A DNA stretch of 53,880 bases from an uncultured Lachnospiraceae bacterium (GTDB lineage: Bacteria > Bacillota > Clostridia > Lachnospirales > Lachnospiraceae): NCBI GenBank assembly GCA_947169385.1, contig CAMVPR010000017.1, positions 1-53,880 of the forward strand. The letters run 5' to 3'. Shown here piece after piece: positions 15,354-23,774 of this stretch. Each line of letters starts with the position of its first letter. Positions within the stretch are counted from its first letter, which is position 1. The translations under genes were made by a program, and so were the position numbers. A model generated the notes under the pieces. The model made no database searches. It worked only from the letters and a program-made list of their open reading frames with translations, and was not told the origin of the DNA.

Positions 15354-15866
15354 ATGAACACAATTACTTTTATGACGGGGCTTTTGACATTTTACATTAA
15401 AGGAGAGATATCGGTTGAACAAAACTTTTTAAAGCTTAAGCTTCCTAACGTAATTCTTACATTTATACCGTTTGGTGCCGAAAAACATAATATTCCGGTA
15501 AATCAGATATCAAGCGTCGCATCTAATTTTAAACTTAATATCAAAGAATTGCTGTTTGGAATATTGGAGCTTGTGCTGGCGCTTATCTGTTTTGTAAGCC
15601 TGGATGCGTTTTGTATTTTCCTTGGAATAGTATTATTGATACTTAGTGCATCTGCCATATTAAGAGGGATTATAGTAGTGTTAGAAGTAGATTCAACAGC
15701 AGGTGCGACATATATAGTGCCTTTTTTAGTATTTGAGAAGAATAAGGCTTTTCAGGCTGAAAGGATTATAAATGATATTGTCACTGACAGGCTTAATGAC
15801 ACTAACAGCCGACAGGTTGTTGAGAACCAGACGAACATCCTTGTTGATGCGTTAAATAAGCGATGA
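15354..15866 (+). CDS. Small membrane protein of unknown function
   Basis: The 170-aa product has an N-terminal beta-rich part and then two adjacent membrane segments (about 61-105, LLFGILELVLALICFVSLDAF and a following CIFLGIVLLILSASAIL), with a cytoplasmic tail. The arrangement resembles PH-like membrane proteins, but this is weak. SD AAAGGAG is 7 nt upstream and a terminator follows, so it is monocistronic. Confidence 0.7.
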   Translation: MNTITFMTGLLTFYIKGEISVEQNFLKLKLPNVILTFIPFGAEKHNIPVNQISSVASNFKLNIKELLFGILELVLALICFVSLDAFCIFLGIVLLILSASAILRGIIVVLEVDSTAGATYIVPFLVFEKNKAFQAERIINDIVTDRLNDTNSRQVVENQTNILVDALNKR

Positions 15867-15913
15867 TTTAGTCTTTGTAAATGAACTGATTTGTAATATC
15901 ATTAAGATGTTTA

Positions 15914-15966
15914 ATAAAAAAGTCTGTCATCTGAAACTCATATGAAAGATGGCAGACATTTTTTAT
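15914..15966. terminator. Bidirectional terminator
   Basis: GTCTGTCATCT and AGATGGCAGAC are flanked by A6 on the left and T6 on the right. It separates the converging genes at 15354 (+) and 15997 (-). Confidence 0.85.
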
Positions 15967-15996
15967 ATTGGTACATAAAATTTAACAGTTCTGTTC

Positions 15997-17211
15997 TTAT
16001 GTATATATTAAATCTGTATGATTGTCGATATCAAAATTCCTGGCATTTACAGGCTCTTGCCCTCTCCTGAATATCCAATTGGTTCCCACAGGCATAAGCA
16101 GTATTTTCTTTAAAGGTATATCACATCTTAGTGAAATAGCTCTGGCTGTTTCTATATCGTTTCCTCCCATGTAAATATATGTATCACAATTACTTATTAT
16201 GGTATTTCCGTCATAGTGGTAGGCTTCCATAAGCTGTGATTCCGATTGTATCATAATCATAGCAGATATTCTGCGAGACCTGATAGATGATATCATACGC
16301 GGAAAATCATTGATTCTGACATTGGTTGCAAAATCATCAAGTATAAATCTTGTTGGTATTGGAAGCATGTTATTTTTGCACTCATTGTCTGCATACCTTA
16401 AGAGCTCACTTAATGCTTGCGTAAAGAATATATTGGCTAAACCATCCATTGATCTGTCAATGTCGCTTACCACCACAAAAAGGGCTGTCTTTTTGCAGCC
16501 GATAGATGAAATATCTATGGTGTCTTTACTGAGCATTTCATTAATCTCCGGAGTGTCATAAGAACCAAGTGTGGCATTAAGTGTACTTACAATACATTTC
16601 AGGGTTTTACCCGGTGCACATCTGAATTTTTTGTAAGCTTTTACTGCGTAACTGTTATGATTATTTTTTTCTAAATCTTCAAAAAGCTCATCAAGCAGGG
16701 TTTTATTACTCGAATTGTCTTCATCTATATTGAACTCATCAATCAGCCTGAAAATATTTTCTAAAGTCATATCTTCTTCGCGGCAATCTTCAATTAAAAA
16801 TCCAATTAATGACTGAATTAAAATCTGTGATGCTCTATCCCAATAAGGGTCATGAAAAGAGCTTCCGCCACTTTGATAAATAAGAATATTAGAGATTTTC
16901 AGAATATCAAGAGGGCTATGTATATATTTAAAAAAGTTATATTTCTCGGAATCCTTTGGGTTTGTAAAATCAAGTTTTATAACACGATATCCTTTCTTAC
17001 TTAAGTAACTCTTATATTTTTCGTAAAGATTTCCTTTCGGGTCAGAAATAATATAGCTTCCTACAGCCTGTAATATGTTGGGTTCAACTAAGCTGCGGGT
17101 TTTGCCCGCGCCACTTGTTCCGACTGCGATAACATTATTATTGAGTTTAGTCTTAAAACAATCAAGACTATAGTATTTATTCTCTGCAAGTATCATTACA
17201 TCATTATTCAT
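15997..17211 (-). CDS. VirD4/TraG-like coupling ATPase, soluble short form
   Basis: The 404-aa product starts almost directly at the nucleotide-binding core: Walker A GTSGAGKT (31-38), IISDPKGNLYEKY, Walker B FILDDFATN, and IMIQSESQL. This is the TraG/TraD/VirD4 core of type IV coupling proteins, which bring DNA to a conjugation channel. The usual N-terminal membrane segments are absent. The start is ATG 17211 with GGAGG 5 nt upstream. It lies 17 nt after a ClpP-like gene and is probably co-transcribed with it. No relaxase, VirB4 or integrase is in the window, so it is a relic of a conjugative element or a repurposed ATPase. Confidence 0.85.
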   Translation of the reverse strand: MNNDVMILAENKYYSLDCFKTKLNNNVIAVGTSGAGKTRSLVEPNILQAVGSYIISDPKGNLYEKYKSYLSKKGYRVIKLDFTNPKDSEKYNFFKYIHSPLDILKISNILIYQSGGSSFHDPYWDRASQILIQSLIGFLIEDCREEDMTLENIFRLIDEFNIDEDNSSNKTLLDELFEDLEKNNHNSYAVKAYKKFRCAPGKTLKCIVSTLNATLGSYDTPEINEMLSKDTIDISSIGCKKTALFVVVSDIDRSMDGLANIFFTQALSELLRYADNECKNNMLPIPTRFILDDFATNVRINDFPRMISSIRSRRISAMIMIQSESQLMEAYHYDGNTIISNCDTYIYMGGNDIETARAISLRCDIPLKKILLMPVGTNWIFRRGQEPVNARNFDIDNHTDLIYT

Positions 17212-17228
17212 AGCGACCTCCAATCTAA

Positions 17229-17816
17229 TTAAACAATAAATGACCTTTTTATACTGTCACATATACCGAACTTAATAGCTTCAGTGGCACTCATCAGATT
17301 ATCATAGCTTGTTGCATGGTTTATTTCTTCTACTGTTTTTCCTGTGTGCTTTGATAGGATTTTATTAAGAACAGACTTGGTTTCAAGAATTGAATCAGAA
17401 ATGTTTTTGACACTTGTAGCTGAGCCGCCTATACCATTTGCTATCAAAGGCTCGTGAATCATAACCTTACTGTGTGGAAGAATAAAGCGTCTTCCCTTTT
17501 GCCCACCGGCAAGTATGATAGCCGCCATACTTGCAGCCATTCCGGTGCATATTATATTAATTCTAAGCTTACTTCCCTGTATTGCATCATATATCATAAG
17601 TCCTGATGTAACTTCCCCTCCCGGGCTGTTTAAGTAAATGGTGACAGGCTCATCTGAAGCTTCCAGATACAAAAGCTTCATAATAAAATCATTGGCCATT
17701 TCTGAATCTATATTATCGTTTAAAAAGATAATTCTCTTCATCAACAGCCTTGCTGCAATAGCTACCTCCCGTGTTCCTCCGGCGCTTTCAACTTCAATTG
17801 TTGATATCATTTTCAT
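17229..17816 (-). CDS. ClpP-like serine protease
   Basis: The 195-aa product carries the ClpP triad in order: Ser96 in GMAASMAA, His121 in VMIHEPL and Asp172 in SYDNLMSATEA. NSPGGEVTSGL forms the oxyanion-loop region. It differs clearly from housekeeping ClpP (GQAASMGA, MIHQP) and resembles phage or mobile-element ClpP-like proteins. The start chosen is ATG 17816 with GAGG 9 nt upstream. It is first in an operon with the coupling ATPase. No Clp ATPase is nearby; whether it works with ClpX/ClpC or alone is unknown. Confidence 0.88.
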   Translation of the reverse strand: MKMISTIEVESAGGTREVAIAARLLMKRIIFLNDNIDSEMANDFIMKLLYLEASDEPVTIYLNSPGGEVTSGLMIYDAIQGSKLRINIICTGMAASMAAIILAGGQKGRRFILPHSKVMIHEPLIANGIGGSATSVKNISDSILETKSVLNKILSKHTGKTVEEINHATSYDNLMSATEAIKFGICDSIKRSFIV

Positions 17817-18001
17817 AAGCATCTACCTCTTTTCCTGCTGTGTTTATGTTACAAATATATGGTATACAAAAAATCCAATAAATATAAGATAGAGGGAATT
17901 TACTTTGAAATATAAAATTCAAGTCAGCCTTGAAATCAGCAGCATTTGCATAGATATTATCGGTTAGAGCCGGCGTAAACCCTACATAATACCACAATCT
18001 T

Positions 18002-18029
18002 AAACCAGAGGGACGGACCCAATGTCATT
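18002..18029. repeat. Single REP-type palindrome
   Basis: AAACCAGAGGGACGGACCC is followed by AATGTCATTT, the same tail as at 6497-6512. It is the only copy between 14.1 and 24.6 kb. Confidence 0.85.
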
Positions 18030-18196
18030 TGAAGTGAGGCAGGAGCCTGATATAAGAATTGTATAAATGTTAAAATAACATATTGATTTTTCATTTCACA
18101 TATCCCATAATAACCCCATGGACTGGTAAAGCCTCCTTTCTATATCTGGTACTATTTCTCATTACAAAACCGGATAATGAGAGTAGAATGGAGACC

Positions 18197-18218
18197 TTCT
18201 ATACAAAATTGTATAGAA
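18197..18218. promoter_or_regulatory. Perfect inverted repeat, operator-like
   Basis: Arms TTCTATACAA and TTGTATAGAA are separated by AA. It has no T-tract, so it fits a dimeric repressor site rather than a terminator. It lies about 175 nt upstream of the M24 gene. Confidence 0.45.
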
Positions 18219-18391
18219 ACAACCTTAAAACAGAATCGAACTACGAAAACCTTTGCGAAATGAGGTGACGGGTAACAACGGGAAGCAGGTAAAATTAAGA
18301 CTTCCTGCTTTGCGTGTTTGAAAAGTACTTGTATTTACCTACTACCGGAGGATAAACAGATTTAGGATTCTTTTTAAGAAAGGGCATAGGT

Positions 18392-19117
18392 ATGAGAACT
18401 ATCGAAGATAAATTAAACCATGAACAGCAATCTTACAGCCAGATACAGTTGGCCGCGAAGAAAACTATAGAATATATAAACAAGGTTATAGAACCGGGCA
18501 TGAGTCTGCTTTCAATACGTAGGGTTTGTGAAGAAACTCTTCTAGAGTTAGGAGCAGATTCTTTCTGGTATTGGGATGTGGGAGCATTTGTATTTGCAGG
18601 TGATGAAACAACGATATCTATATCAGGCAGAGAATATATTACCTCGGACAGAGTGATAGAAAATAATGATATCGTTACGATTGATTTAAGCCCACAGAAG
18701 GGAAGTATCTGGGGAGACTACGCAAGAACCATTATTGTGGAGAATGGTAAGGTAGTTGATAACATAGAATTAATTGAAAATCAGGAATGGAAGAGTGGAC
18801 TTCAAATGGAAGATAAACTACATTCTGAGCTATTGCGTTTTGTTACAAAGGAAACAACCTTTGAAGAACTGTATAATCATATGAACCGGTTCATTGTGGA
18901 AAATGGATTTGTAAACTTGGATTTTATGGGAAATCTTGGACATTCTATCGTGAAAAATAAAGAAGACAGAGTTTATATTGAAAAAGGGAATCGGCTTAAG
19001 TTTGGCGATGTTATTTATTTTACATTTGAGCCACATATTGCATTTCCGGATTCAAAGTATGGGTATAAGAAGGAAAATATTTATTTTTTTGATAAAGACA
19101 AGTTGACAGAGCTATAA
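18392..19117 (+). CDS. M24-family (methionine/Xaa-Pro aminopeptidase fold) protein
   Basis: The 241-aa pita-bread fold protein keeps the five metal ligands: Asp in VTIDLSP, Asp in WGDYARTI, His in NLGHSI, Glu in FTFEPHIAF and Glu in KKENIYF. The length is near that of a single-domain methionine aminopeptidase, but motifs such as GDYARTI are closer to creatinase/prolidase-like members. The substrate is unknown. It stands before a GNAT gene on the same strand with 115 nt between. Confidence 0.82.
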   Translation: MRTIEDKLNHEQQSYSQIQLAAKKTIEYINKVIEPGMSLLSIRRVCEETLLELGADSFWYWDVGAFVFAGDETTISISGREYITSDRVIENNDIVTIDLSPQKGSIWGDYARTIIVENGKVVDNIELIENQEWKSGLQMEDKLHSELLRFVTKETTFEELYNHMNRFIVENGFVNLDFMGNLGHSIVKNKEDRVYIEKGNRLKFGDVIYFTFEPHIAFPDSKYGYKKENIYFFDKDKLTEL

Positions 19118-19232
19118 CAGAAGGCAATCAAGACGAGTATGTATGTGAATAAAAGTGTTTAAGGTAGGAAAATAGTTATATATGAATTCAAGAAATTATA
19201 TATTTTTCAGTTAGTGATGAAAGGATATTAAC

Positions 19233-19694
19233 ATGAAACTAAAGCCGGTTGTAAAGGAAGATATTGAAACGGTCTGGAAAATGCAGGTGGAAGCGTTCAC
19301 AGAGCTTTTAGAAAAGTATCAGGATTTTGAAACAAATCCTGCTTCTGAGGATATAGAAAAAGTAATTACAAGGTATGAAGAACCATCTACAACTTATTAT
19401 TTCGTCATGGCTGATGATGAAAAGGTTGGTGTAATCCGTGTTGTGGATAAGAAGGATGGTAGTAGAAAGCGCATATCACCTATTTGGATTATGCCTGTGT
19501 ATCGGAATAAAGGTTATGCACAGCAGGCAATTTTAGAGGCAGAAAAGATATATGGTTCAGAGCATTGGTGTCTGGAAACAATATTGCAGGAAAAAGGCAA
19601 CTGCCATCTTTACGAGAAGCTTGGGTATCACCGAACCGGCAGGACTGATAAGATAAATGATAGAATGGATATCATATATTATGAAAAAGACTAA
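19233..19694 (+). CDS. GNAT family N-acetyltransferase
   Basis: The 153-aa single GNAT domain has ISPIWIMPVYRNKGYAQQAI (acetyl-CoA loop) and a C-terminal HLYEKLGYHRTGRTDKI. SD AAAGG precedes the ATG. The substrate is unknown. It may be one of a run of small GNAT genes here (see 19814 and 20272). Confidence 0.88.
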   Translation: MKLKPVVKEDIETVWKMQVEAFTELLEKYQDFETNPASEDIEKVITRYEEPSTTYYFVMADDEKVGVIRVVDKKDGSRKRISPIWIMPVYRNKGYAQQAILEAEKIYGSEHWCLETILQEKGNCHLYEKLGYHRTGRTDKINDRMDIIYYEKD

Positions 19695-19813
19695 AGAAAT
19701 AAGAAATTACGAATGGATATGGGAATGAACCGCAAAGAATTCTTAATTATCAGATATTTTTAGGAAGCCTGCCGGTACAACCCTCCTAAAATCCTACGAA
19801 AGCGAGAAAACAA

Positions 19814-20272
19814 GTGAAAATACTTACAGCCAAAAAGGATGATTTACCAATTGTCCGTGATATTACAAAGACTACTATAAATGCGATATATCCCCATTAT
19901 TATCCGGACGGAGCGGTGCAGTTCTTTCTGACACATCACTCGGATGAGCATATAATGGCAGATATCTCTTGTGGAAAAGTATTTGTTTTATATGAGGAGA
20001 ACAATCCGGTTGGTACAGTGACGATTTCGGATAATAACATCAATCGTTTGTTTGTATTACCGGAGTATCAGCATAAGGGTTACGGGAAGGCTCTGCTTGA
20101 TTTTTCCGAGGAGAAGATACTTAAATCTTATGAGTGCGTTCAGATAGACGCTTCATTTCCTGCAAAACGGATATACAGGGAACGTGGATATAGAGAAACA
20201 GAGTATAACATCATCAAAACAGACAATGGTGACTGCCTTTGCTATGATGTTATGAAGCTTATGGTCACATAG
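19814..20272 (+). CDS. GNAT family N-acetyltransferase (GTG start)
   Basis: The 152-aa product has a GNAT fold with NRLFVLPEYQHKGYGKALLD and RIYRERGYRETEY. It begins with GTG and only a weak GAAAGCGAG upstream. Related to RimI/YafP-like acetyltransferases; substrate unknown. Its stop directly meets a fragment of another GNAT. Confidence 0.82.
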   Translation: MKILTAKKDDLPIVRDITKTTINAIYPHYYPDGAVQFFLTHHSDEHIMADISCGKVFVLYEENNPVGTVTISDNNINRLFVLPEYQHKGYGKALLDFSEEKILKSYECVQIDASFPAKRIYRERGYRETEYNIIKTDNGDCLCYDVMKLMVT

Positions 20273-20499
20273 ATGACGAAACGCCGTCATTTGCTATTTC
20301 ACTTTATAAAGAGTATAGAGGACAGGGTATCGGAACGAAATTGATGAGGGAAATGCTGTCTTTGCTTAAAGAAAAAGGATATAAACGTGCTTCGCTGGCA
20401 GTACAGAAGGCTAACTATGCCGTAAAGATGTATAAGAATGTCGGGTTTAATACCGTAGATGAAAATGCTGAAGAATACATTATGGTGTGCGAGTTATGA
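20272..20499 (+). pseudogene. C-terminal half of a GNAT acetyltransferase
   Basis: A 75-codon frame without its own start reads SFAISLYKEYRGQGIGTKL, then KANYAVKMYKNVGFNTV, which is the acetyl-CoA loop and last strands of a GNAT. The first half is absent and the preceding gene's TAG overlaps it, so it is a truncated gene. It is not a readthrough of 19814, which is complete. Confidence 0.75.
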
Positions 20500-20625
20500 G
20501 TAATATTTTGATTTATAATATTGATAAAGTACATACAACACAAATGGGCGTTAAAAACCAGTCCCCAATGTAAAGTTATGGATTTACCTTCACAAGGTGA
20601 ATGAGAAATACCTGAAATAAAACAA

Positions 20626-21477
20626 TCACTCTATGACTTTGTACATCATATATGCATCAATCAACTCAACTCTAAGCGTATTAATTGTCTCGATTCCGTG
20701 ACTTTCAAAATATCTTCTTGCATCCTCTTTATCCTTTTTTATGACTATAGTCTTTATATCATCCTCACTTTGAAGAACAACAATATCCGGGATATCCGTC
20801 TTAAGCGACCTGATTACCCACTTACTCAATCCGCTCAATATGTCATCAATAGTTCCGTTATATATAATCTGTCCCTCATCAAGCATGATTACCTTGTCGC
20901 ACATATCTTCAACATTTGTGAGGTCATGGGATGATATAAGTATCGATGCTCCTCTATCTGCCGCCTCTCTTATAAGTCTTCTGATTACAATTCTGGCCTC
21001 ATTGTCAAGACCGTTCTCAGGCTCGTCCAATAATATATATTCTGCTTCTCTTGCAAATGCTAACGCAAACGAAAGCTTCTTCTTCTGCCCCAGCGACATA
21101 CCGCCAATGTGCGCTTTTAAATCAAGTGATAACTCATAGGCAAGCTTATTAAACCTGTCTGTTACATAATCATCATAAAAATTCCCATAATAATCACCCA
21201 TCCGTTTAACCGTAAAACTGTTTATATGACAAGGATTATCTTCAATGTATGCAATCCTTTTCATGGTATCTGCGTTATCGTATATTAGATTGCCGTCTAA
21301 TGTTATTTCACCGGTATCAGGTCTGTAGATTCCCGCCAGACATTTGATAAGGGTGGTTTTGCCTGCTGCATTTGACCCGATTAAACCGTATACAGTTCCA
21401 CTATCTAATTCAGCAGATACCGATTTAAGAACAGCATCACCATTATAGCCTTTTGATAATTTATCTGCTTTTATCAT
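20626..21477 (-). CDS. ABC transporter ATP-binding protein (YtrB type)
   Basis: The 283-aa product has Walker A GSNAAGKTT, signature MSLGQKKKLS, Walker B YILLDEPENGLD and the H-loop ISSHD. It is third in an operon with an ABC-2-like permease and a GntR regulator, 15 nt after the latter. The order and types match YtrA-type operons, which respond to cell-wall or membrane stress. The exported substrate is unknown. Confidence 0.9.
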   Translation of the reverse strand: MIKADKLSKGYNGDAVLKSVSAELDSGTVYGLIGSNAAGKTTLIKCLAGIYRPDTGEITLDGNLIYDNADTMKRIAYIEDNPCHINSFTVKRMGDYYGNFYDDYVTDRFNKLAYELSLDLKAHIGGMSLGQKKKLSFALAFAREAEYILLDEPENGLDNEARIVIRRLIREAADRGASILISSHDLTNVEDMCDKVIMLDEGQIIYNGTIDDILSGLSKWVIRSLKTDIPDIVVLQSEDDIKTIVIKKDKEDARRYFESHGIETINTLRVELIDAYMMYKVIE

Positions 21478-21492
21478 GTAATCATCTCCTAA

Positions 21493-21861
21493 TCAAATTG
21501 ATTCGTATAGTTTTTTAACCATCTGTTGAATCTCTTTTAAGCTGTATCCGCCGTGTTTTAGTTCAATAATCTCGCTTAACAATCTCTTGTTGATTATATC
21601 TTCATCAATCTCTATTTTGTTATCATTAAGCTCTGATATGTAAGTCCCCTTGGCACGAATCGTATATATTATTCCCTGCCGTTCAAGCTCCGTGTATGCT
21701 TTAGAGACTGTGGACGGAGTTATATCAAGCATTGCTGCCATTTTTCTGACACTCATCACACGGTCCATTGGTTTATATATACCTTTAACAATATTGACCT
21801 TGAATTGCTCAATAATCTGCTCATAAATAGGAGTATCGCTTCTGTAATCTATCTCTATCAT
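21493..21861 (-). CDS. GntR-family repressor, YtrA subfamily
   Basis: The 122-aa product has a winged helix (PIYEQIIEQFKVNIVKGIY, VRKMAAMLDITPSTVSKAYTELE) followed only by a short helical dimerisation tail, as in YtrA. It sits between the permease and ATPase genes and presumably controls them. SD AGGTG precedes the ATG at usual distance. Confidence 0.9.
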   Translation of the reverse strand: MIEIDYRSDTPIYEQIIEQFKVNIVKGIYKPMDRVMSVRKMAAMLDITPSTVSKAYTELERQGIIYTIRAKGTYISELNDNKIEIDEDIINKRLLSEIIELKHGGYSLKEIQQMVKKLYESI

Positions 21862-21892
21862 ATGTGCTCACCTCTGCTTATAAAGCTGCATG

Positions 21893-22807
21893 TTATCTCT
21901 TCTTTGGAGCTGTCAGGTAGCATAATCCTGCAAATGCTGCAACTGAAAATATGGTTACAAAAAGATTATAAAGAACCTTATAATGAGCCGTAGCATTATA
22001 ATCTCCTGCCGAATATAGCAAACCAAAGATAGTTACAGTTATAGTCAACGATACAAAAAGTTGAACAGATTTAAATCGATAGGCTCCCCCTTTGCTCTCA
22101 TTGACGTGTTTACTTATTATATAGATGATAAAAACACATAATGTAAGAAGAACTGATAAAAGTATTAGTATGAGTATTGAGGTATTATAATTAAATGTTA
22201 TAACATGTAGATATATATCAGCCCGGCCTTGAACGATGCTTTGAAAAGCATAGGCTACAATATACAATGTTACAGATAGTACGGCTGTCCATATGTAATT
22301 GCAGGATATGTTCTTGGCCAGAATAAACAATGAGTACATGATAAGTGACGATAAAATCATATATACTGTAAATATGCAATATAGAAAAAGCTCGTAATCG
22401 TAATATACGGAGTTGAATATAACACAGCTTAAAAGACATATAGCGGTGTCTATCAATGATACCATACCTATTCCGGCAAATCCGGTGATTAAATCATATG
22501 TAATTCGGTCCTTTTTGGTAATAGGAAGAGCTCGGAATGTGTCAAGATAATGACTGCTCTCATATAAAGAGAATCTTAATGTCTGCATTATCAATACACT
22601 CAGCAATAACACAAGCATATATGTGTTGATTAAATATTCAAACATCACATGATACAGCATGGAATAATTGTATTCAGGGCTGTCATAGCTTAATCCGGAT
22701 ATGGAGTTAGATACAAATGCGACAATCTGTAAAACAAGTATACCAACGTAGAAGATGTTGAATTGCCTATCTCTTTTATACAGGCACTTAAGCATTCTAA
22801 TATTCAT
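21893..22807 (-). CDS. ABC-2-like membrane permease
   Basis: The 304-aa product has about six hydrophobic segments and ends in APKKR. The start is ATG 22807 with AAGGGAGAG upstream; the 27-codon upstream extension has no SD and crosses the promoter. It is first in the YtrA-type operon and pairs with the ATPase at 20626. Confidence 0.82.
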   Translation of the reverse strand: MNIRMLKCLYKRDRQFNIFYVGILVLQIVAFVSNSISGLSYDSPEYNYSMLYHVMFEYLINTYMLVLLLSVLIMQTLRFSLYESSHYLDTFRALPITKKDRITYDLITGFAGIGMVSLIDTAICLLSCVIFNSVYYDYELFLYCIFTVYMILSSLIMYSLFILAKNISCNYIWTAVLSVTLYIVAYAFQSIVQGRADIYLHVITFNYNTSILILILLSVLLTLCVFIIYIISKHVNESKGGAYRFKSVQLFVSLTITVTIFGLLYSAGDYNATAHYKVLYNLFVTIFSVAAFAGLCYLTAPKKR

Positions 22808-22857
22808 GATAAACTCTCCCTTCATCTTGAATGATACAGGTTGATTAACTGTTACAA

Positions 22858-22907
22858 CTGTACTAGTGCTTGTAATACAGCATAGCAAAAACTCCGTTGG
22901 TTGTCAA
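22858..22907 (-). promoter_or_regulatory. Promoter and possible GntR operator of the ABC operon
   Basis: On the minus strand TTGACA (22907-22902), a 17-nt spacer and TATGCT (22884-22879) form a promoter. CTGTA/TACAG half-sites at 22858 and 22876 overlap its start region, a plausible site for the YtrA-type repressor. Confidence 0.5.
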
Positions 22908-22998
22908 TATATTTATAGTCCATTTATTTTGAAACTATGTCATCGTTCATGCTGCACATATTATAGCGTCATTTTATGCCGGTAGTAATAAAAGCATC

Positions 22999-23047
22999 TT
23001 GACATGATGTCAATATATATGTATAATTTATTTTGACATCATGTCAA
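22999..23047 (+). promoter_or_regulatory. TetR promoter with two operator palindromes
   Basis: TTGACATGATGTCAA (22999-23013) and TTGACATCATGTCAA (23033-23047) are imperfect only at the centre and are 34 bp apart. The first contains the -35 box TTGACA, followed by 17 nt and TATAAT (23022-23027). Repressor bound here would cover both the -35 and the start region, a clear autoregulation layout. Confidence 0.85.
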
Positions 23048-23070
23048 TAAGAATTATATGGAGGATTAAA

Positions 23071-23688
23071 ATGCCAAAAGGATCGCCGGAAAGGACGGCA
23101 GCAAGAAAAGAAGAAATAATAAGTGCCTGTGAGAAGCTATATCAGACTATGAGCTTTAAGGATATCACACTTAAAGAGATTGGAAATGAAACATCATTCT
23201 CAAGACCGACCATATATAACTACTATCAGACTAAGGAAGAGATATTTCTCGCACTTTACGAGCGTGAGTATGACCGGTGGAATGAAGAATTAAGGAGCAT
23301 TCTTAACGACAACGAGAAGCTTACGAAGGAGCAGATAGCAGGAAAGCTTGCAACATCCATTGCAAATAGAGAGCAGCTGTTAAAGCTTCTCGCTATGAAT
23401 AACTACGATATGGAAGCTAACAGTAGACCTGAGCTTCTGACATCATTCAAGGTGGCATATGGGGAATCCATGAAGAATGTATGCAGAATCCTCACAAAGT
23501 TTTGCCCGGAGAAATCAGTTAAAGAGATTCAGGATTTCGTATATGTATTCTTTCCGTTTATGTTTGGAATATATCCCTATACTGCAGTAACGGACAAGCA
23601 GCGTGAAGCTATGAAACAGGCGGATGTGGACTATGTATATCAGTCCATTTTTGAGATAACCAATAACTGTTTACTTAAGCTTTTATAA
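23071..23688 (+). CDS. TetR-family regulator
   Basis: The 205-aa product has an N-terminal helix-turn-helix (FKDITLKEIGNETSFSRPTIYNYYQTKEEIF in two pieces, about 25-55) and a variable helical ligand domain. The start is ATG 23071 with GGAGG; the upstream in-frame ATG lies inside the operator. Autoregulated by two palindromes upstream, it probably controls the flavodoxin gene that follows by 86 nt. Confidence 0.88.
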   Translation: MPKGSPERTAARKEEIISACEKLYQTMSFKDITLKEIGNETSFSRPTIYNYYQTKEEIFLALYEREYDRWNEELRSILNDNEKLTKEQIAGKLATSIANREQLLKLLAMNNYDMEANSRPELLTSFKVAYGESMKNVCRILTKFCPEKSVKEIQDFVYVFFPFMFGIYPYTAVTDKQREAMKQADVDYVYQSIFEITNNCLLKLL

Positions 23689-23774
23689 AGCCGCTATGGG
23701 TTACAATTAAATGTGGCTTTAGTGGCAGCTTTTAAGCAGGAGATTATACTAAAAAGAAGAAGGAGGCATGTGTT

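Larger units (their letters stand above)
17823..18391. other. Intergenic region with a palindrome element and possible small ORF
   Basis: It holds one REP-type copy (18002), a 10+10 inverted repeat (18197) and a hairpin AAGCAGG/CCTGCTT (18284-18312). A 61-codon ORF (18083-18268) has no clear ribosome binding site and no recognised similarity, so it is not called as a gene. Confidence 0.5.

Noticed and set aside
18083-18268. Small ORF of 61 codons
   Set aside because: No ribosome binding site, no recognised similarity, and an inverted repeat lies within it.
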